A DNA stretch of 44,276 nt from positions 41,749 to 86,024 of the forward strand of contig NZ_JSYZ01000021.1 of the NCBI RefSeq assembly GCF_001293465.1. The letters run 5' to 3'. Numbering within the stretch: position 1 is the stretch's first letter; the number at the start of each line of letters is the position of its first letter. Positions 1 to 7,888 of the stretch are shown here, one piece after another. The position numbers and the translations under genes were made by a program. The notes under the pieces are model-generated. The model did no database searches, had not been told where the DNA came from, and saw only the letters and a list, made by a program, of their open reading frames with translations. This stretch comes from Pseudomonas asplenii. Its GTDB lineage: Bacteria; Pseudomonadota; Gammaproteobacteria; Pseudomonadales; Pseudomonadaceae.

Positions 1-106
1 AATGAGCATTCCGAGCCGGTTTTTAACGCTGCATAACCAAGTTTCAAGCGATTTCGTACATAGCCTAGCACCCTGATCGAGTTTACAGAACGAGTCGTAT
101 TGCCCC

Positions 107-727
107 ATGTGTGGACGTTTTGCCCTGTTTCGCTGGAACCCCGCCTTTGCAGCCTTGCCCGGTTTTCCCGCCGATCAGCAGGCGCAATGGAACATTTCGC
201 CCAACGATTCGGTGCTGATCCTGCGTGCCAACGCCGGCCGGCGTGAACTGGCCAGGGCCCGCTGGGGGCTGACGCCGGCCTGGCTGACCGACCTGTCGCG
301 CACGCCGGCCCATGCCCGGGCCGAAACCCTGGCCGAGCAGCCGATGTTCCGCCAGGCGTTTCGCGAGCGGCGTTGCCTGTTGCCGGCCAACGGTTTCTAC
401 GAGTGGCGCGGCACCCAGCGCAAGCGGCCGTACTGGCTGACGCCGGCCGAGGGCTCCAGCCTGTTTTTTGCGGCGATCTGGGAGGCCTATCCGGTGCAGG
501 AGCAGGTCTGGCTGAGTACGGCGGTGGTCACGCAATCGGCGGCCAGTCAGCGCCGACCGCTGATTCTCGATGAAGCGGGGCAGGCCGCCTGGTTGGCCGA
601 GGACACCCCGTTGCATGTGTTGCAGGGGTTGCTGGCCAGCCCGCAGATGCCGTTGCGCGAGCGCCTGCTGGCCAACCTGGTGAATGATCCGAAGCTCAAT
701 GCGCCGGAGTGCCTGACGCCGGGTTGA
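107..727 (+). CDS. SRAP-domain protein (YedK/HMCES-like), active site partly substituted
   Basis: A 206-residue protein of the SOS-response-associated peptidase family. Members crosslink to abasic sites in single-stranded DNA through Cys2 once Met1 is removed. It opens with the family signature MCGRF, so this start is needed to expose Cys2, although no good ribosome binding site precedes it. The core RCLLPANGFYEW (residues 89-100) keeps the conserved Glu (E99). Two other positions usually tied to catalysis look changed: the Asn of the usual NARAET motif is His (H69, in HARAET), and the His of the usual IHxRMP motif aligns with Ser147 in ASQRRP. It is therefore either a diverged paralog or a variant chemistry. 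It converges on the chemoreceptor gene, with a REP doublet between them. Family assignment is firm; activity is uncertain. Confidence 0.9.
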   Translation: MCGRFALFRWNPAFAALPGFPADQQAQWNISPNDSVLILRANAGRRELARARWGLTPAWLTDLSRTPAHARAETLAEQPMFRQAFRERRCLLPANGFYEWRGTQRKRPYWLTPAEGSSLFFAAIWEAYPVQEQVWLSTAVVTQSAASQRRPLILDEAGQAAWLAEDTPLHVLQGLLASPQMPLRERLLANLVNDPKLNAPECLTPG

Positions 728-781
728 GGCCCGGCAATGAGTTGGCTCCTGTCGGGGCCGGGCTGGGTGTTGAACCGGAAA

Positions 782-861
782 CCCTGTAGGAGCCGGGCTT
801 GCCCGCGAAGCTTTTAGCGGCCTGGAGGTCCCTTTCGCGGGCAAGCCCGGCTCCTACAGGG
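782..861. repeat. REP doublet (28-bp perfect inverted repeat)
   Basis: Two copies of a Pseudomonas-type REP sequence face each other: 782-809 is the exact reverse complement of 834-861, with 24 nt between them. The core is the familiar GCGGGCAAGCCCGGCTCC type. It lies between the convergent ends of the SRAP and chemoreceptor genes, where it could form a strong hairpin in both transcripts and protect or end them. Such elements are usually spread by RAYT transposases; no RAYT gene is in this window. Confidence 0.93.
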
Positions 862-877
862 GGTGGGCTTTTTCAGG

Positions 878-3016
878 CTAGACCTTGAACTGATTGATCA
901 GGCGCCGCTGCTGCTCCGCCAGCTTGGTCAGTTGCGCACTGGCCGTGCTCGACTCGTCGGCCCCGCCGGCCACCTCGTTCGCCACCTGGCCGATGTTGAT
1001 CACGTTGCGGTTGATGTCGTCGGCCACCGCGCTCTGTTCCTCGGCCGCGCTGGCGATCTGGGTGTTCATGTCGTTGATCACCGACACCGCCTGGGTAATG
1101 GTTTCCAGCGCCTCGGCGGCCTTGGCCGCGTGCTGCACGCTTTCGTCGGTCTTGTGCTGGCTGTCCTCCATGACCCTGACCACTTCGCGGGTGCCCTGCT
1201 GCAACTGCTGGATCATCGACTGGATTTCTTCGGTGGCCTGCTGGGTCTTCTGGGCCAGGTTGCGCACCTCGTCGGCGACCACGGCAAAACCACGCCCCTG
1301 TTCGCCGGCGCGGGCCGCCTCGATCGCCGCGTTGAGCGCCAGCAGGTTGGTCTGCTCGGCAATGCCGCGAATGGCGGTGAGGATCGCGTTGATGTTCTCG
1401 CTGTCCTTGGCCAGGGTCTGCACCACGCCCACGGCGCGGCCGATTTCCACGGCCAGGTCGCCGATGGCGGCGGAGGTATCGCGCACGATGCGCATGCCAT
1501 CGCTGGCGGCCATGTCCGCGTGGCTGGCGGCCTGTGCCGCCTGGGTGGCGTTGCGGGCCACGTCCTGGGCGGTGGCGGTCATTTCCTGCACGGCGGTGGC
1601 CACCTGATCGATCTCGGCCATTTGCTTGTGCACGCCCAGGTTGGTGCGGATGGCGATGTCGGCCGTGTGTTCCGAGGAGTCGCTGACGCTCTGCACCGAG
1701 GTCACCACCTGGCTGATCATCGCCTGCAACTTGATCAGGAAGGTGTTGAAACCCTTGGCGATCGAGCCCAGTTCGTCGGCGCGGTCGCTGCTCAGGCGGC
1801 GGGTCAGGTCGCCTTCGCCCTGGGCGATATCGTCGAGCATCGCCACCATCTGCCGCAGTGGCCGGGCGATGCCGTGGCCGACCAGCCAGATCACCAGCAG
1901 GCCGAGCGCGGCGATGACCAGGCCGACCACCGCCATGCCGAACACGTCGGCCTTGCGCTGTTCGTCCAGTTCGCCCTGGAGTTTCTGCAGGTCGGCCATC
2001 ACCGCGTTCAGCGGCAGTTGCATCATCAGGGTCCAGCGTGCATCGCTCTGGCCGATGCCGAAGGGCAGGTACAGCTCGATCAGCCCTTTGCTCTTGTCGA
2101 CGTTGTAGGTCACCTCGCCGCGATTGAGCTTGCCCATGGTCGCGACTTTATCGGCATCGAGGATATCGCTGACCTTTTCGCCGAACTTGCTCGGGTCCTT
2201 GGTGTAGGCCACCAGTCGGCCGTTGGTACCGACCAGGGCCATGTTACCGGCGCCGTTGTACAGCTTCTGGTTGGCCGCCAGCAGCATGTCCTGGATGAAG
2301 TTCACCGACAGGTCGGCACCGACGATGCCCTGGAAGGCGCCGCCTAGCATGATCGGCTGGATGAAGGAGGCGAGCATCACCATCTTGTCGCCGACCTTGT
2401 AGGGCGCCGGGTCGATCACACAGGTCTTGCCGGTTTCCTTGGAGCACAGGTAGTACTCGCTCGCCCGCACGCCGGTGGACAGCAACTTCTGGTCGTCCAC
2501 GTCCACCAGGGTCGAGAAGCCCAGGCTGCCGTCGTCGTTGCGGAACCACCAGGGCAGGAAACGCCCGTCCTTGGCCGCGCCGGCCGTGGCGTTGCCGGCA
2601 TAGGCCGCGTCGTTGTGATCCAGGGCGTTCTTTTCCCAGGCGATATAGGCGCCGAGCACCTTGGGATTGCGCTCGACATTTTCCTTGATCAGGCTGATCA
2701 GCTGTTCGCGGCTGATGCTCAGGACCGGCTTGCCGTCGGCGTCCGGAGTGCCGATCAGGGCGTTGACATGCACCAGGCCGGAGGCGATCAGCAGAGGCGC
2801 CTCGAGCTCGCGCTGGATCTGGCTGACCTGGGTTCTGGCCAGGGCATTGAGACGTTGTTCGATGACTTGTTCGAACTGTTCCTGGGTACGTTGTTGCACC
2901 ATGTCCTGGGTCTTGGCACCGGACACCAGGGCATAGATCACCAGGGCGGCGACCACGCTGAGAACGATGGCGCCGGCCAGGGCCGCGACGGAAAACTGAA
3001 TCGACTTGAATTTCAT
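878..3016 (-). CDS. Methyl-accepting chemotaxis protein with periplasmic dCache-type sensor
   Basis: A 712-residue chemoreceptor. A membrane segment at about residues 8-31 is followed by a large periplasmic sensor of double-Cache type, a second membrane segment just before the HAMP region, and a long cytoplasmic signalling coil. The coil carries the near-invariant hairpin tip (EQTNLLALNAAIEAARAGE, then GRGFAVVADEVR) that contacts CheA and CheW. The start is the ATG at 3016, with GGAG 5 nt upstream; an in-frame extension exists but adds nothing that looks like a membrane protein. The sensor has GRFLPWW, which resembles the GRFxPYW stretch I recall from polyamine/amine-type receptors, but the ligand is not established. 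A possible FliA promoter lies just upstream. Confidence 0.95.
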   Translation of the reverse strand: MKFKSIQFSVAALAGAIVLSVVAALVIYALVSGAKTQDMVQQRTQEQFEQVIEQRLNALARTQVSQIQRELEAPLLIASGLVHVNALIGTPDADGKPVLSISREQLISLIKENVERNPKVLGAYIAWEKNALDHNDAAYAGNATAGAAKDGRFLPWWFRNDDGSLGFSTLVDVDDQKLLSTGVRASEYYLCSKETGKTCVIDPAPYKVGDKMVMLASFIQPIMLGGAFQGIVGADLSVNFIQDMLLAANQKLYNGAGNMALVGTNGRLVAYTKDPSKFGEKVSDILDADKVATMGKLNRGEVTYNVDKSKGLIELYLPFGIGQSDARWTLMMQLPLNAVMADLQKLQGELDEQRKADVFGMAVVGLVIAALGLLVIWLVGHGIARPLRQMVAMLDDIAQGEGDLTRRLSSDRADELGSIAKGFNTFLIKLQAMISQVVTSVQSVSDSSEHTADIAIRTNLGVHKQMAEIDQVATAVQEMTATAQDVARNATQAAQAASHADMAASDGMRIVRDTSAAIGDLAVEIGRAVGVVQTLAKDSENINAILTAIRGIAEQTNLLALNAAIEAARAGEQGRGFAVVADEVRNLAQKTQQATEEIQSMIQQLQQGTREVVRVMEDSQHKTDESVQHAAKAAEALETITQAVSVINDMNTQIASAAEEQSAVADDINRNVINIGQVANEVAGGADESSTASAQLTKLAEQQRRLINQFKV

Positions 3017-3053
3017 GGAGGCTCCGGACGCGGTAGGTGACGTCTGTACGGTT

Positions 3054-3081
3054 ATATCGGCAGGGCATCGGCCGGGCATTA
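3054..3081 (-). promoter_or_regulatory. Candidate sigma-28 (FliA) promoter of the chemoreceptor gene
   Basis: On the minus strand, GCCGATAT (3061-3054) matches the FliA -10 consensus GCCGATAA at seven of eight positions. TAAT (3081-3078) lies 16 nt upstream as a weak TAAA-like -35. Transcription would begin about 30 nt before the start codon. Motility genes such as chemoreceptors commonly use this sigma factor. The -35 match and spacing are imperfect. Confidence 0.45.
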
Positions 3082-3290
3082 GGGGGCGGGCAGGAAATGA
3101 CTGTTTTGAGTGTGCCCATGTCGTAAATGAGTAAGTCCCCAGCTCTGATGGATCGCGCTGTGGCGCTGATCGTGAATTTTTTCCTACAAATGTTGAAGCT
3201 CGTCTGAAATCCAGGACTACAGATGCTTTGTATCTGGCGTCGATACACATCACCGCCTAGGATAGCCGGCAGTTTTCAGGGAGAGTGTTC

Positions 3291-4109
3291 ATGACTAAAC
3301 GATTGGTTTTGTGTGCGTTGACGACAGGGCTGCTGCTGGCCGGGTGCCAGGCGGTGAATACCACCAGTGGTGGTGCCGTGGGTGTCCAGCGCCAACAATA
3401 TATGTTCAGCATGTTGTCGAGCCAGGAAGTCGATCAGATGTACGCCCAGTCGTATCAGAAGACGCTGGGTGAGGCGAAGGGGTCGGGGGTGCTGGACAAG
3501 ACCAGCACCAATGCCAAGCGGGTTCAGGCCATCGCCAACCGGCTGATCGCCCAGGCGCCGACATTCCGTCCGGATTCGGCCCAGTGGCAGTGGGAAGTCA
3601 ATCTGATCAAAAGCGATGAACTGAACGCCAACTGCGGCCCTGGCGGCAAGATCATCTTTTACAGCGGCCTGATCGACCAGCTCAAGCTGACCGACGACGA
3701 GATCGCCGCAGTGATGGGCCATGAAATCGCCCACGCCCTGCGGGAGCATGGGCGCGAAGCGATGTCCAAGGCCTACGGGCTGGAAATGGCCAAGCAGGGT
3801 GCGGGTGCCCTGTTCGGCCTGGGCAAGGACAGCCTGGCGTTGGCCGATACCGTGGCGAACTATGGCATGACCCTGCCCAACAGCCGCGAAAACGAAAACG
3901 AGGCCGACCTGATCGGTCTGGAACTGGCGGCTCGCGCCGGCTACAACCCGAATGCGGCCATCAGCCTGTGGAACAAGATGAGCAAGGCCTCTGAAGGCGC
4001 GCCGCCGGAGTTCATGAGCACTCACCCGGCGTCCAGCAGCCGGATCGCCTCGTTGCAGGCGGCCATTCCGAAGGTCATGCCGCTGTACCAGCAGGCCCGC
4101 AAGTCCTGA
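3291..4109 (+). CDS. M48-family metalloprotease lipoprotein (LoiP/YggG-like)
   Basis: A 272-residue lipoprotein with a short signal sequence ending in the lipobox LLAGC (Cys19), so it should be exported and lipidated. The zinc site HEIAH is at residues 144-148, and the downstream ENENEAD motif would supply the third metal ligand, as in M48 peptidases related to E. coli LoiP (YggG) and BepA, which act in envelope protein quality control. The start is the ATG at 3291; GGGAGAG ends 5 nt upstream, and the alternative GTG at 3285 overlaps that site. It is transcribed away from the chemoreceptor, across a 274-nt gap. That gap holds the candidate FliA promoter and a small inverted repeat (3229-3247), but no clear promoter for this gene. 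Confidence 0.92.
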   Translation: MTKRLVLCALTTGLLLAGCQAVNTTSGGAVGVQRQQYMFSMLSSQEVDQMYAQSYQKTLGEAKGSGVLDKTSTNAKRVQAIANRLIAQAPTFRPDSAQWQWEVNLIKSDELNANCGPGGKIIFYSGLIDQLKLTDDEIAAVMGHEIAHALREHGREAMSKAYGLEMAKQGAGALFGLGKDSLALADTVANYGMTLPNSRENENEADLIGLELAARAGYNPNAAISLWNKMSKASEGAPPEFMSTHPASSSRIASLQAAIPKVMPLYQQARKS

Positions 4110-4132
4110 GGACCGCAGAGCCTGTCCATTGC

Positions 4133-4166
4133 CCACGGTGGCGGGGGCTGCCCCTCGCCACCGTGG
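4133..4166. terminator. Bidirectional hairpin between convergent genes
   Basis: An 11-bp perfect stem (4133-4143 with 4156-4166) continues inward with four further G-C pairs around a short loop. It sits between the ends of the M48 lipoprotein gene and the GDT1-family gene. There is no long U tract on either strand, so it may act by slowing polymerase or protecting ends rather than as a textbook intrinsic terminator. Confidence 0.6.
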
Positions 4167-4172
4167 TTCCCA

Positions 4173-4757
4173 TCAGATCCAGCCGCTGCTCTGCAGTGCC
4201 TTGTACACCGCGACGAGCGCCAGGATGAAGAACGCCGAGGCGGCCAGGCGACGGATCAGGGTCAGCGGCAGCTTGTCGGCGGCGAAGTTGCCGGCCAGCA
4301 CCACCGGCACGTTGGCAATCAGCATGCCCAGGGTGGTGCCGATGATCACCAGCCACAGTTCCGGGTACTGGGCCGCCAGCATGACCGTGGCGACCTGGGT
4401 CTTGTCGCCGATCTCCGCGAGGAAGAAGGCAATAAGCGTGGTCAGGAACGGGCCGAACCGGCGGCTGGTGCTGGCTTCGTCATCGTCCATCTTGTCCGGT
4501 ACCAGGGTCCACAACGCGGTGGCGGTGAAGCTCGCGGCGAGAATCCAGTGCAGGACCGCATCCGAGAAGAAACTGCCGAACCAGGCGCCTACCGCACCGG
4601 CTGCGGCATGGTTGGCCAGGGTCGCGGCGACGATACCGGCGATGATCGGCCAGGGTTTGCGAAAACGAGCTGCCAGGATGAGCGCGAGCAATTGCGTCTT
4701 GTCGCCGATTTCGGCCAAGGCAACGATTGCGGTGGGAACGAGAAGGGAATCCAGCAT
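4173..4757 (-). CDS. TMEM165/GDT1 family cation exporter (UPF0016), probable Mn2+ efflux
   Basis: A 194-residue membrane protein with the two EIGDKTQ signature motifs that define this family (residues 16-22 and 115-121), one per half of an internally repeated fold. Members exchange Ca2+ or Mn2+ for protons; bacterial relatives such as MneA export Mn2+. Here a yybP-ykoY manganese riboswitch precedes the gene, which argues that Mn2+ is the relevant ion. The start ATG at 4757 has AGGA 7 nt upstream. It is read in the same direction as rsmC but is separated from it by the 249-nt riboswitch leader. Confidence 0.93.
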   Translation of the reverse strand: MLDSLLVPTAIVALAEIGDKTQLLALILAARFRKPWPIIAGIVAATLANHAAAGAVGAWFGSFFSDAVLHWILAASFTATALWTLVPDKMDDDEASTSRRFGPFLTTLIAFFLAEIGDKTQVATVMLAAQYPELWLVIIGTTLGMLIANVPVVLAGNFAADKLPLTLIRRLAASAFFILALVAVYKALQSSGWI

Positions 4758-4764
4758 CAGGTTT

Positions 4765-4836
4765 TCCTAAGGGGCGGGTCGACACGGCTATGACACGTAC
4801 AGCCTTCCCGCCCCGGGTAAGGTGTGCGTGTCATAG
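4765..4836 (-). promoter_or_regulatory. Putative expression platform of the Mn riboswitch
   Basis: Between aptamer and start codon, 4836-4824 can pair with 4800-4788 (12 of 13 pairs). Its loop contains GGGGCGGG (RNA sense, 4814-4807), which can instead pair perfectly with CCCGCCCC (4778-4771), ending 3 nt before the Shine-Dalgarno AGGA (4768-4765). No U tract follows, so translational control seems more likely than termination. The structures were read by eye. Confidence 0.5.
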
Positions 4837-4869
4837 GTCTTGTCAAACCCCGGGCTCGTCTGTGCGAAC

Positions 4870-4968
4870 CGTGGGTCGCATGCGCCATGGTCTGAGGACC
4901 AAGTATGTTGACGCATGCCGGACGAGCGTGGCGCTCGTGGGAGACTACTCCCCTAGGACGGAGCGGAT
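4870..4968 (-). ncRNA. yybP-ykoY manganese riboswitch aptamer
   Basis: Read on the minus strand, the leader carries the two diagnostic segments of this class: GGGGAGTAG (4953-4945) and CGTCAACATACTT (4913-4901), placed in facing helices as in the E. coli mntP and alx leaders. The aptamer boundaries given are approximate. It lies in the untranslated leader of the GDT1-family gene, a standard location for the class. High Mn2+ is expected to stabilise the aptamer and raise expression of the exporter. Confidence 0.9.
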
Positions 4969-5006
4969 TCTGCCTAGGCAAAACCCATTGCGCAAGCGTT
5001 TATTTT

Positions 5007-6005
5007 TCAGCGACGCCGGGCGCTGTAGATTCGGAAACCGTCGCCTTCGGCCTGGGTCACGCAGGGGCCCAGGTGTTCTTCGATCAGCGGCTGATAGCGT
5101 AGGAAGCTGTTGGCGACCAGGCGAAGTTCGCCGCCATTTTGCAGATGTTTACCGGCTTTTTTCAGCAGGTTCTCGCTGGCCTGATAGTCGGTGTGAACCC
5201 CGGTGTGGAACGGTGGATTGCTCAGGATCGTACTCAAACCGAGGGGGGCGGCCTCGATGCCGTCCCCGGTCAGCACTTCGCCTTCCAGACCGTTGGTCGC
5301 CAGGGTCAGGCGACTGCTGGCGGCGGCGAACGCATCGACGTCGAGCAGGATCACCTGGTTGTCCGGGTAGCGGCGTTTGACCACGGCCCCGAGCACGCCG
5401 GCACCGCAGCCGAAATCCAGCAGGGGGCCGCCAGGCAGATTGTCCAGGTGTTCGAGCAACAGGGCCGTGCCACGGTCGAGCCGGCCATGGCTGAACACAC
5501 CCGGAAGGCTGACCACGGTCAGTGGGCCGTCCGTCAGGTCCAGCCGGTAATGCCTGGCCAGGCTTTCCAGCGGTTTGGCCTGCGGGGCCTCGGCGACGGT
5601 GACCTGCCACAGCTGGCAATGCCGCGCGCTGTCGAGCTTGCGCGGTTTGCCGAGTACCGACAGCTGTTTGGCCGCGCCTTCGATGCCGCCGCGTTTTTCG
5701 CCGACCAGGAACAGCTCGCCGCCAGGCAGCCGGGCGGCGACGGCATTGAGCAGGTAGTCGGCCAATTCGCGGGACTTGGGCAGGAACACCACGGCGGCGT
5801 CGAACGCCGCCTCGGGTGGGGTTACGCCAAAGTGGCTGCGTCCGGCGAAACGCGCGTCGAGCGCCGCCTGGTCACCGGCATGCCAGCACCAGCCGCGGGC
5901 ATTGGGCAGGTGGCCGAGCAGGTCGTCGGCGGGCAGGCCCACCAGCAGCAGGTTGCCCTGGAAATATTCGGCCTGACGAAGCAGTACTTCACTGCGCGGA
6001 TCCAT
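5007..6005 (-). CDS. rsmC: 16S rRNA m2G1207 methyltransferase RsmC
   Basis: A 332-residue class I methyltransferase with the two-domain build of RsmC. The N-terminal half is a degenerate methyltransferase fold that helps bind RNA. The C-terminal half has the SAM site LLDFGCGAGVLG (residues 195-206) and the catalytic NPPF motif of N2-guanine methyltransferases (residues 263-266). RsmC methylates guanine 1207 in the 30S subunit. Length matches the family. The ATG at 6005 is preceded by GGGAG at good spacing. It lies 33 nt after the hydroxyacid dehydrogenase gene and probably shares its transcript. Confidence 0.95.
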   Translation of the reverse strand: MDPRSEVLLRQAEYFQGNLLLVGLPADDLLGHLPNARGWCWHAGDQAALDARFAGRSHFGVTPPEAAFDAAVVFLPKSRELADYLLNAVAARLPGGELFLVGEKRGGIEGAAKQLSVLGKPRKLDSARHCQLWQVTVAEAPQAKPLESLARHYRLDLTDGPLTVVSLPGVFSHGRLDRGTALLLEHLDNLPGGPLLDFGCGAGVLGAVVKRRYPDNQVILLDVDAFAAASSRLTLATNGLEGEVLTGDGIEAAPLGLSTILSNPPFHTGVHTDYQASENLLKKAGKHLQNGGELRLVANSFLRYQPLIEEHLGPCVTQAEGDGFRIYSARRR

Positions 6006-6038
6006 GGTCTGCTCCCTGAAAAAAAGTCCGGCAGTCTA

Positions 6039-7004
6039 TCAATTGACGACCCGCAGCGCTGCCCCGGCGAAAAAGCCCCGGGCGTTTTCCGCCAGTTGGC
6101 CGACGATGCGCTGCCGGGCTTCGCGGCTGCCCCAGGCGTTGTGCGGGGTGACGATCAGCCTCGGAATGTCGCCGGCCAGCAGCGGGTTGCCGGCGCTGGG
6201 CGGCTCGACGCTGAGCACGTCGGTCGCGGCACCGCCGAGATGACCGTTGCGCAGGGCATCGGCCAGCGCCTGCTCGTCGATCAGGCCGCCGCGGGCGGTA
6301 TTCACCACGAAGGCGCCCGGCTTGAGCAGGGCCAGCTCGGTGGCACCGATGAAGTGGCGGGTGTGTTCGTTCAACGGGCAGTGCAGGGTCAGGGCATCGA
6401 CCTGTGGCAGCAATTGCGCCAGGGGGATGCGGTCGTCACGCTGCGGCCGGCCGGGAATCTGCCCCAGCAGCACGCGCATGCCGAAGGCTTCGGCCAGCCT
6501 GGCCACCGCTCCGCCCAGTTCGCCATGGCCGAGCAGGCCGAGGGTCTTGCCCTGCAGCTCGACGATCGGGAAGTCCAGCAGGCAGAACTGCGTCGCCTGC
6601 TGCCAGCGGCCTTCGCCCACGGCCTTCTGGTAGTCGTTCAGACGGGTCGCCAGGGCCAGCAGCAACATCAGCGTGTGCTGGGCCACCGACGGCGTGCCAT
6701 AGGCCTGGCAGTTGCTGACGGTGATCCCCTGTTTGCGGGCAGCCACCAGGTCGACGTTGTTGGTACCGGTGGCGGACACCAGGATCAGTTTCAGCTCGGG
6801 GCAGGCCGCCAGTGTCGCGGCATCCAGCGGCACCTTGTTGCTGATGGCGACGGTCGCGCCCTCCAGGTTTTCCAGCAGGTTCTGCGCCGTGGTCCGGCTG
6901 CACAGGCGCAATTCATCGAAGCAACTGCGCAGGGGGGCGAGGTCGAGATCGCCGAGGTCCAGGGACGGGTGATCGAGAAATACCGCGCGGCGAGGGTGGC
7001 TCAT
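6039..7004 (-). CDS. D-2-hydroxyacid dehydrogenase (glycerate/hydroxypyruvate type)
   Basis: A 321-residue NAD(P)-dependent dehydrogenase. The Rossmann motif lies in LGLLGHGELGGAVARLAEAF. The catalytic Arg is in NTARGGLID, the Glu in the SVEPP segment, and the His in VTPHNAWGS, as in glycerate dehydrogenases (HprA) and other 2-hydroxyacid dehydrogenases that reduce hydroxypyruvate or glyoxylate. The ATG at 7004 is preferred; a TTG one codon upstream is possible. The precise substrate is not decided by sequence. It heads a likely two-gene unit with rsmC. Confidence 0.92.
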   Translation of the reverse strand: MSHPRRAVFLDHPSLDLGDLDLAPLRSCFDELRLCSRTTAQNLLENLEGATVAISNKVPLDAATLAACPELKLILVSATGTNNVDLVAARKQGITVSNCQAYGTPSVAQHTLMLLLALATRLNDYQKAVGEGRWQQATQFCLLDFPIVELQGKTLGLLGHGELGGAVARLAEAFGMRVLLGQIPGRPQRDDRIPLAQLLPQVDALTLHCPLNEHTRHFIGATELALLKPGAFVVNTARGGLIDEQALADALRNGHLGGAATDVLSVEPPSAGNPLLAGDIPRLIVTPHNAWGSREARQRIVGQLAENARGFFAGAALRVVN

Positions 7005-7085
7005 CAACTGTACCTTTTTTGCTGTCGGGTGAACGCGTAAGGTAGCCAGCCTAACAGATGACCTGCCCAGTGGCCTGTGTGGCTA

Positions 7086-7214
7086 AATTCGCATACCCCA
7101 CTCCGGGCCCAGGCTTCGCCAGACTGCGCTGCCACTCCTCGCCGTAGCCCTGCTACGACTCGTCATGGCGCCTTGTCTGGCAAACCCCTGGACCCGAACT
7201 TGAGTGTTCGAATT
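7086..7214. repeat. 129-bp imperfect palindrome, probable dispersed intergenic element
   Basis: The two halves are imperfect reverse complements from AATTCG at 7086-7091 to CGAATT at 7209-7214. Matched blocks include a CCAGG/CCTGG segment and an innermost GCCGTAGC/GCTACGAC turn near 7141-7158. It fills nearly all the space between the hydroxyacid dehydrogenase and LysE genes. A single long hairpin of this kind suggests a non-autonomous repeat, or a structured 5' leader for the exporter. I believe similar segments occur in other Pseudomonas genomes but could not check. Confidence 0.7.
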
Positions 7215-7252
7215 AACCGTACAGGCCACTCGTTACCGAGGAGTCCACCGAC

Positions 7253-7888
7253 GTGTCCATGTACCTGACCGAATTCTTGACCGTTGCGCTGATCCACCTG
7301 CTGGCGGTGGCCAGTCCGGGGCCCGACTTTGCCGTGGTGGTAAGGGAAAGCGTGACCCACGGGCGCCGTGCCGGCACCTGGACCGCCCTGGGGGTCGGCA
7401 GCGCGATCTTCCTGCATGTCGGTTATTCGCTGCTGGGCATCGGCCTGATCGTGTCGCAGTCGATCGTGCTGTTCAACGTGCTGAAATGGCTGGCAGCAGC
7501 GTACCTGCTGTACATCGGCTTCAAGGCCCTTCGCGCCAGGCCGGCGGCGGCGAGCACCGAGGCGCTGGGCAGAGAGGCTGGCGAGCGCACGGCGCGTGGG
7601 GCCTACGTGGCGGGCTTCGTGACCAATGGCCTGAACCCGAAGGCGACGCTGTTCTTCCTGTCGTTGTTCACCGTGGTGATCAACCCCCATACCCCACTGG
7701 CGATCCAGGCCGGCTATGGCGTCTACCTGGCTGCCGCCACCGCGCTGTGGTTCTGCCTGGTGGCGCGGCTGTTCAGCCAGCCGCGGGTTCGCGCCGGCTT
7801 CGCCCGCATGGGCCACTGGTTCGACCGGACCATGGGCGCGGTGCTGATCGCCATTGGCGTGAAGCTGGCGTTCAGCGAGATGCGTTGA
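7253..7888 (+). CDS. LysE/RhtB family amino-acid exporter
   Basis: A 211-residue inner-membrane protein of the LysE/RhtB family, which exports amino acids or their derivatives. It has the N-terminal SPGPDF motif in the first helix region, the GLNPKATLFF motif mid-protein, and about six hydrophobic segments, with a family-typical length. A GTG start at 7253 is favoured because GAGGAG (7238-7243) is 9 nt upstream; the ATG at 7259 would leave 15 nt. Its 3' end overlaps the convergent AraC regulator gene by 17 bp. The exported substrate cannot be inferred. Confidence 0.93.
   Translation: MSMYLTEFLTVALIHLLAVASPGPDFAVVVRESVTHGRRAGTWTALGVGSAIFLHVGYSLLGIGLIVSQSIVLFNVLKWLAAAYLLYIGFKALRARPAAASTEALGREAGERTARGAYVAGFVTNGLNPKATLFFLSLFTVVINPHTPLAIQAGYGVYLAAATALWFCLVARLFSQPRVRAGFARMGHWFDRTMGAVLIAIGVKLAFSEMR

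Noticed and set aside
863..2347. Long plus-strand open frame across the chemoreceptor gene
   Set aside because: It is the antisense shadow of a well-supported high-GC gene; the product is His/Gly/Asp-rich low-complexity sequence with no family features.
3229..3247. Inverted repeat TGTATC-N7-GATACA upstream of the M48 lipoprotein gene
   Set aside because: Only 6 bp per arm and a single occurrence; expected by chance at this size, and no regulator can be linked to it.
5139..7040. 633-codon plus-strand open frame spanning rsmC and the dehydrogenase gene
   Set aside because: It runs antisense through two clear genes and has Gln/Arg/Gly-rich composition typical of reverse-frame shadows.
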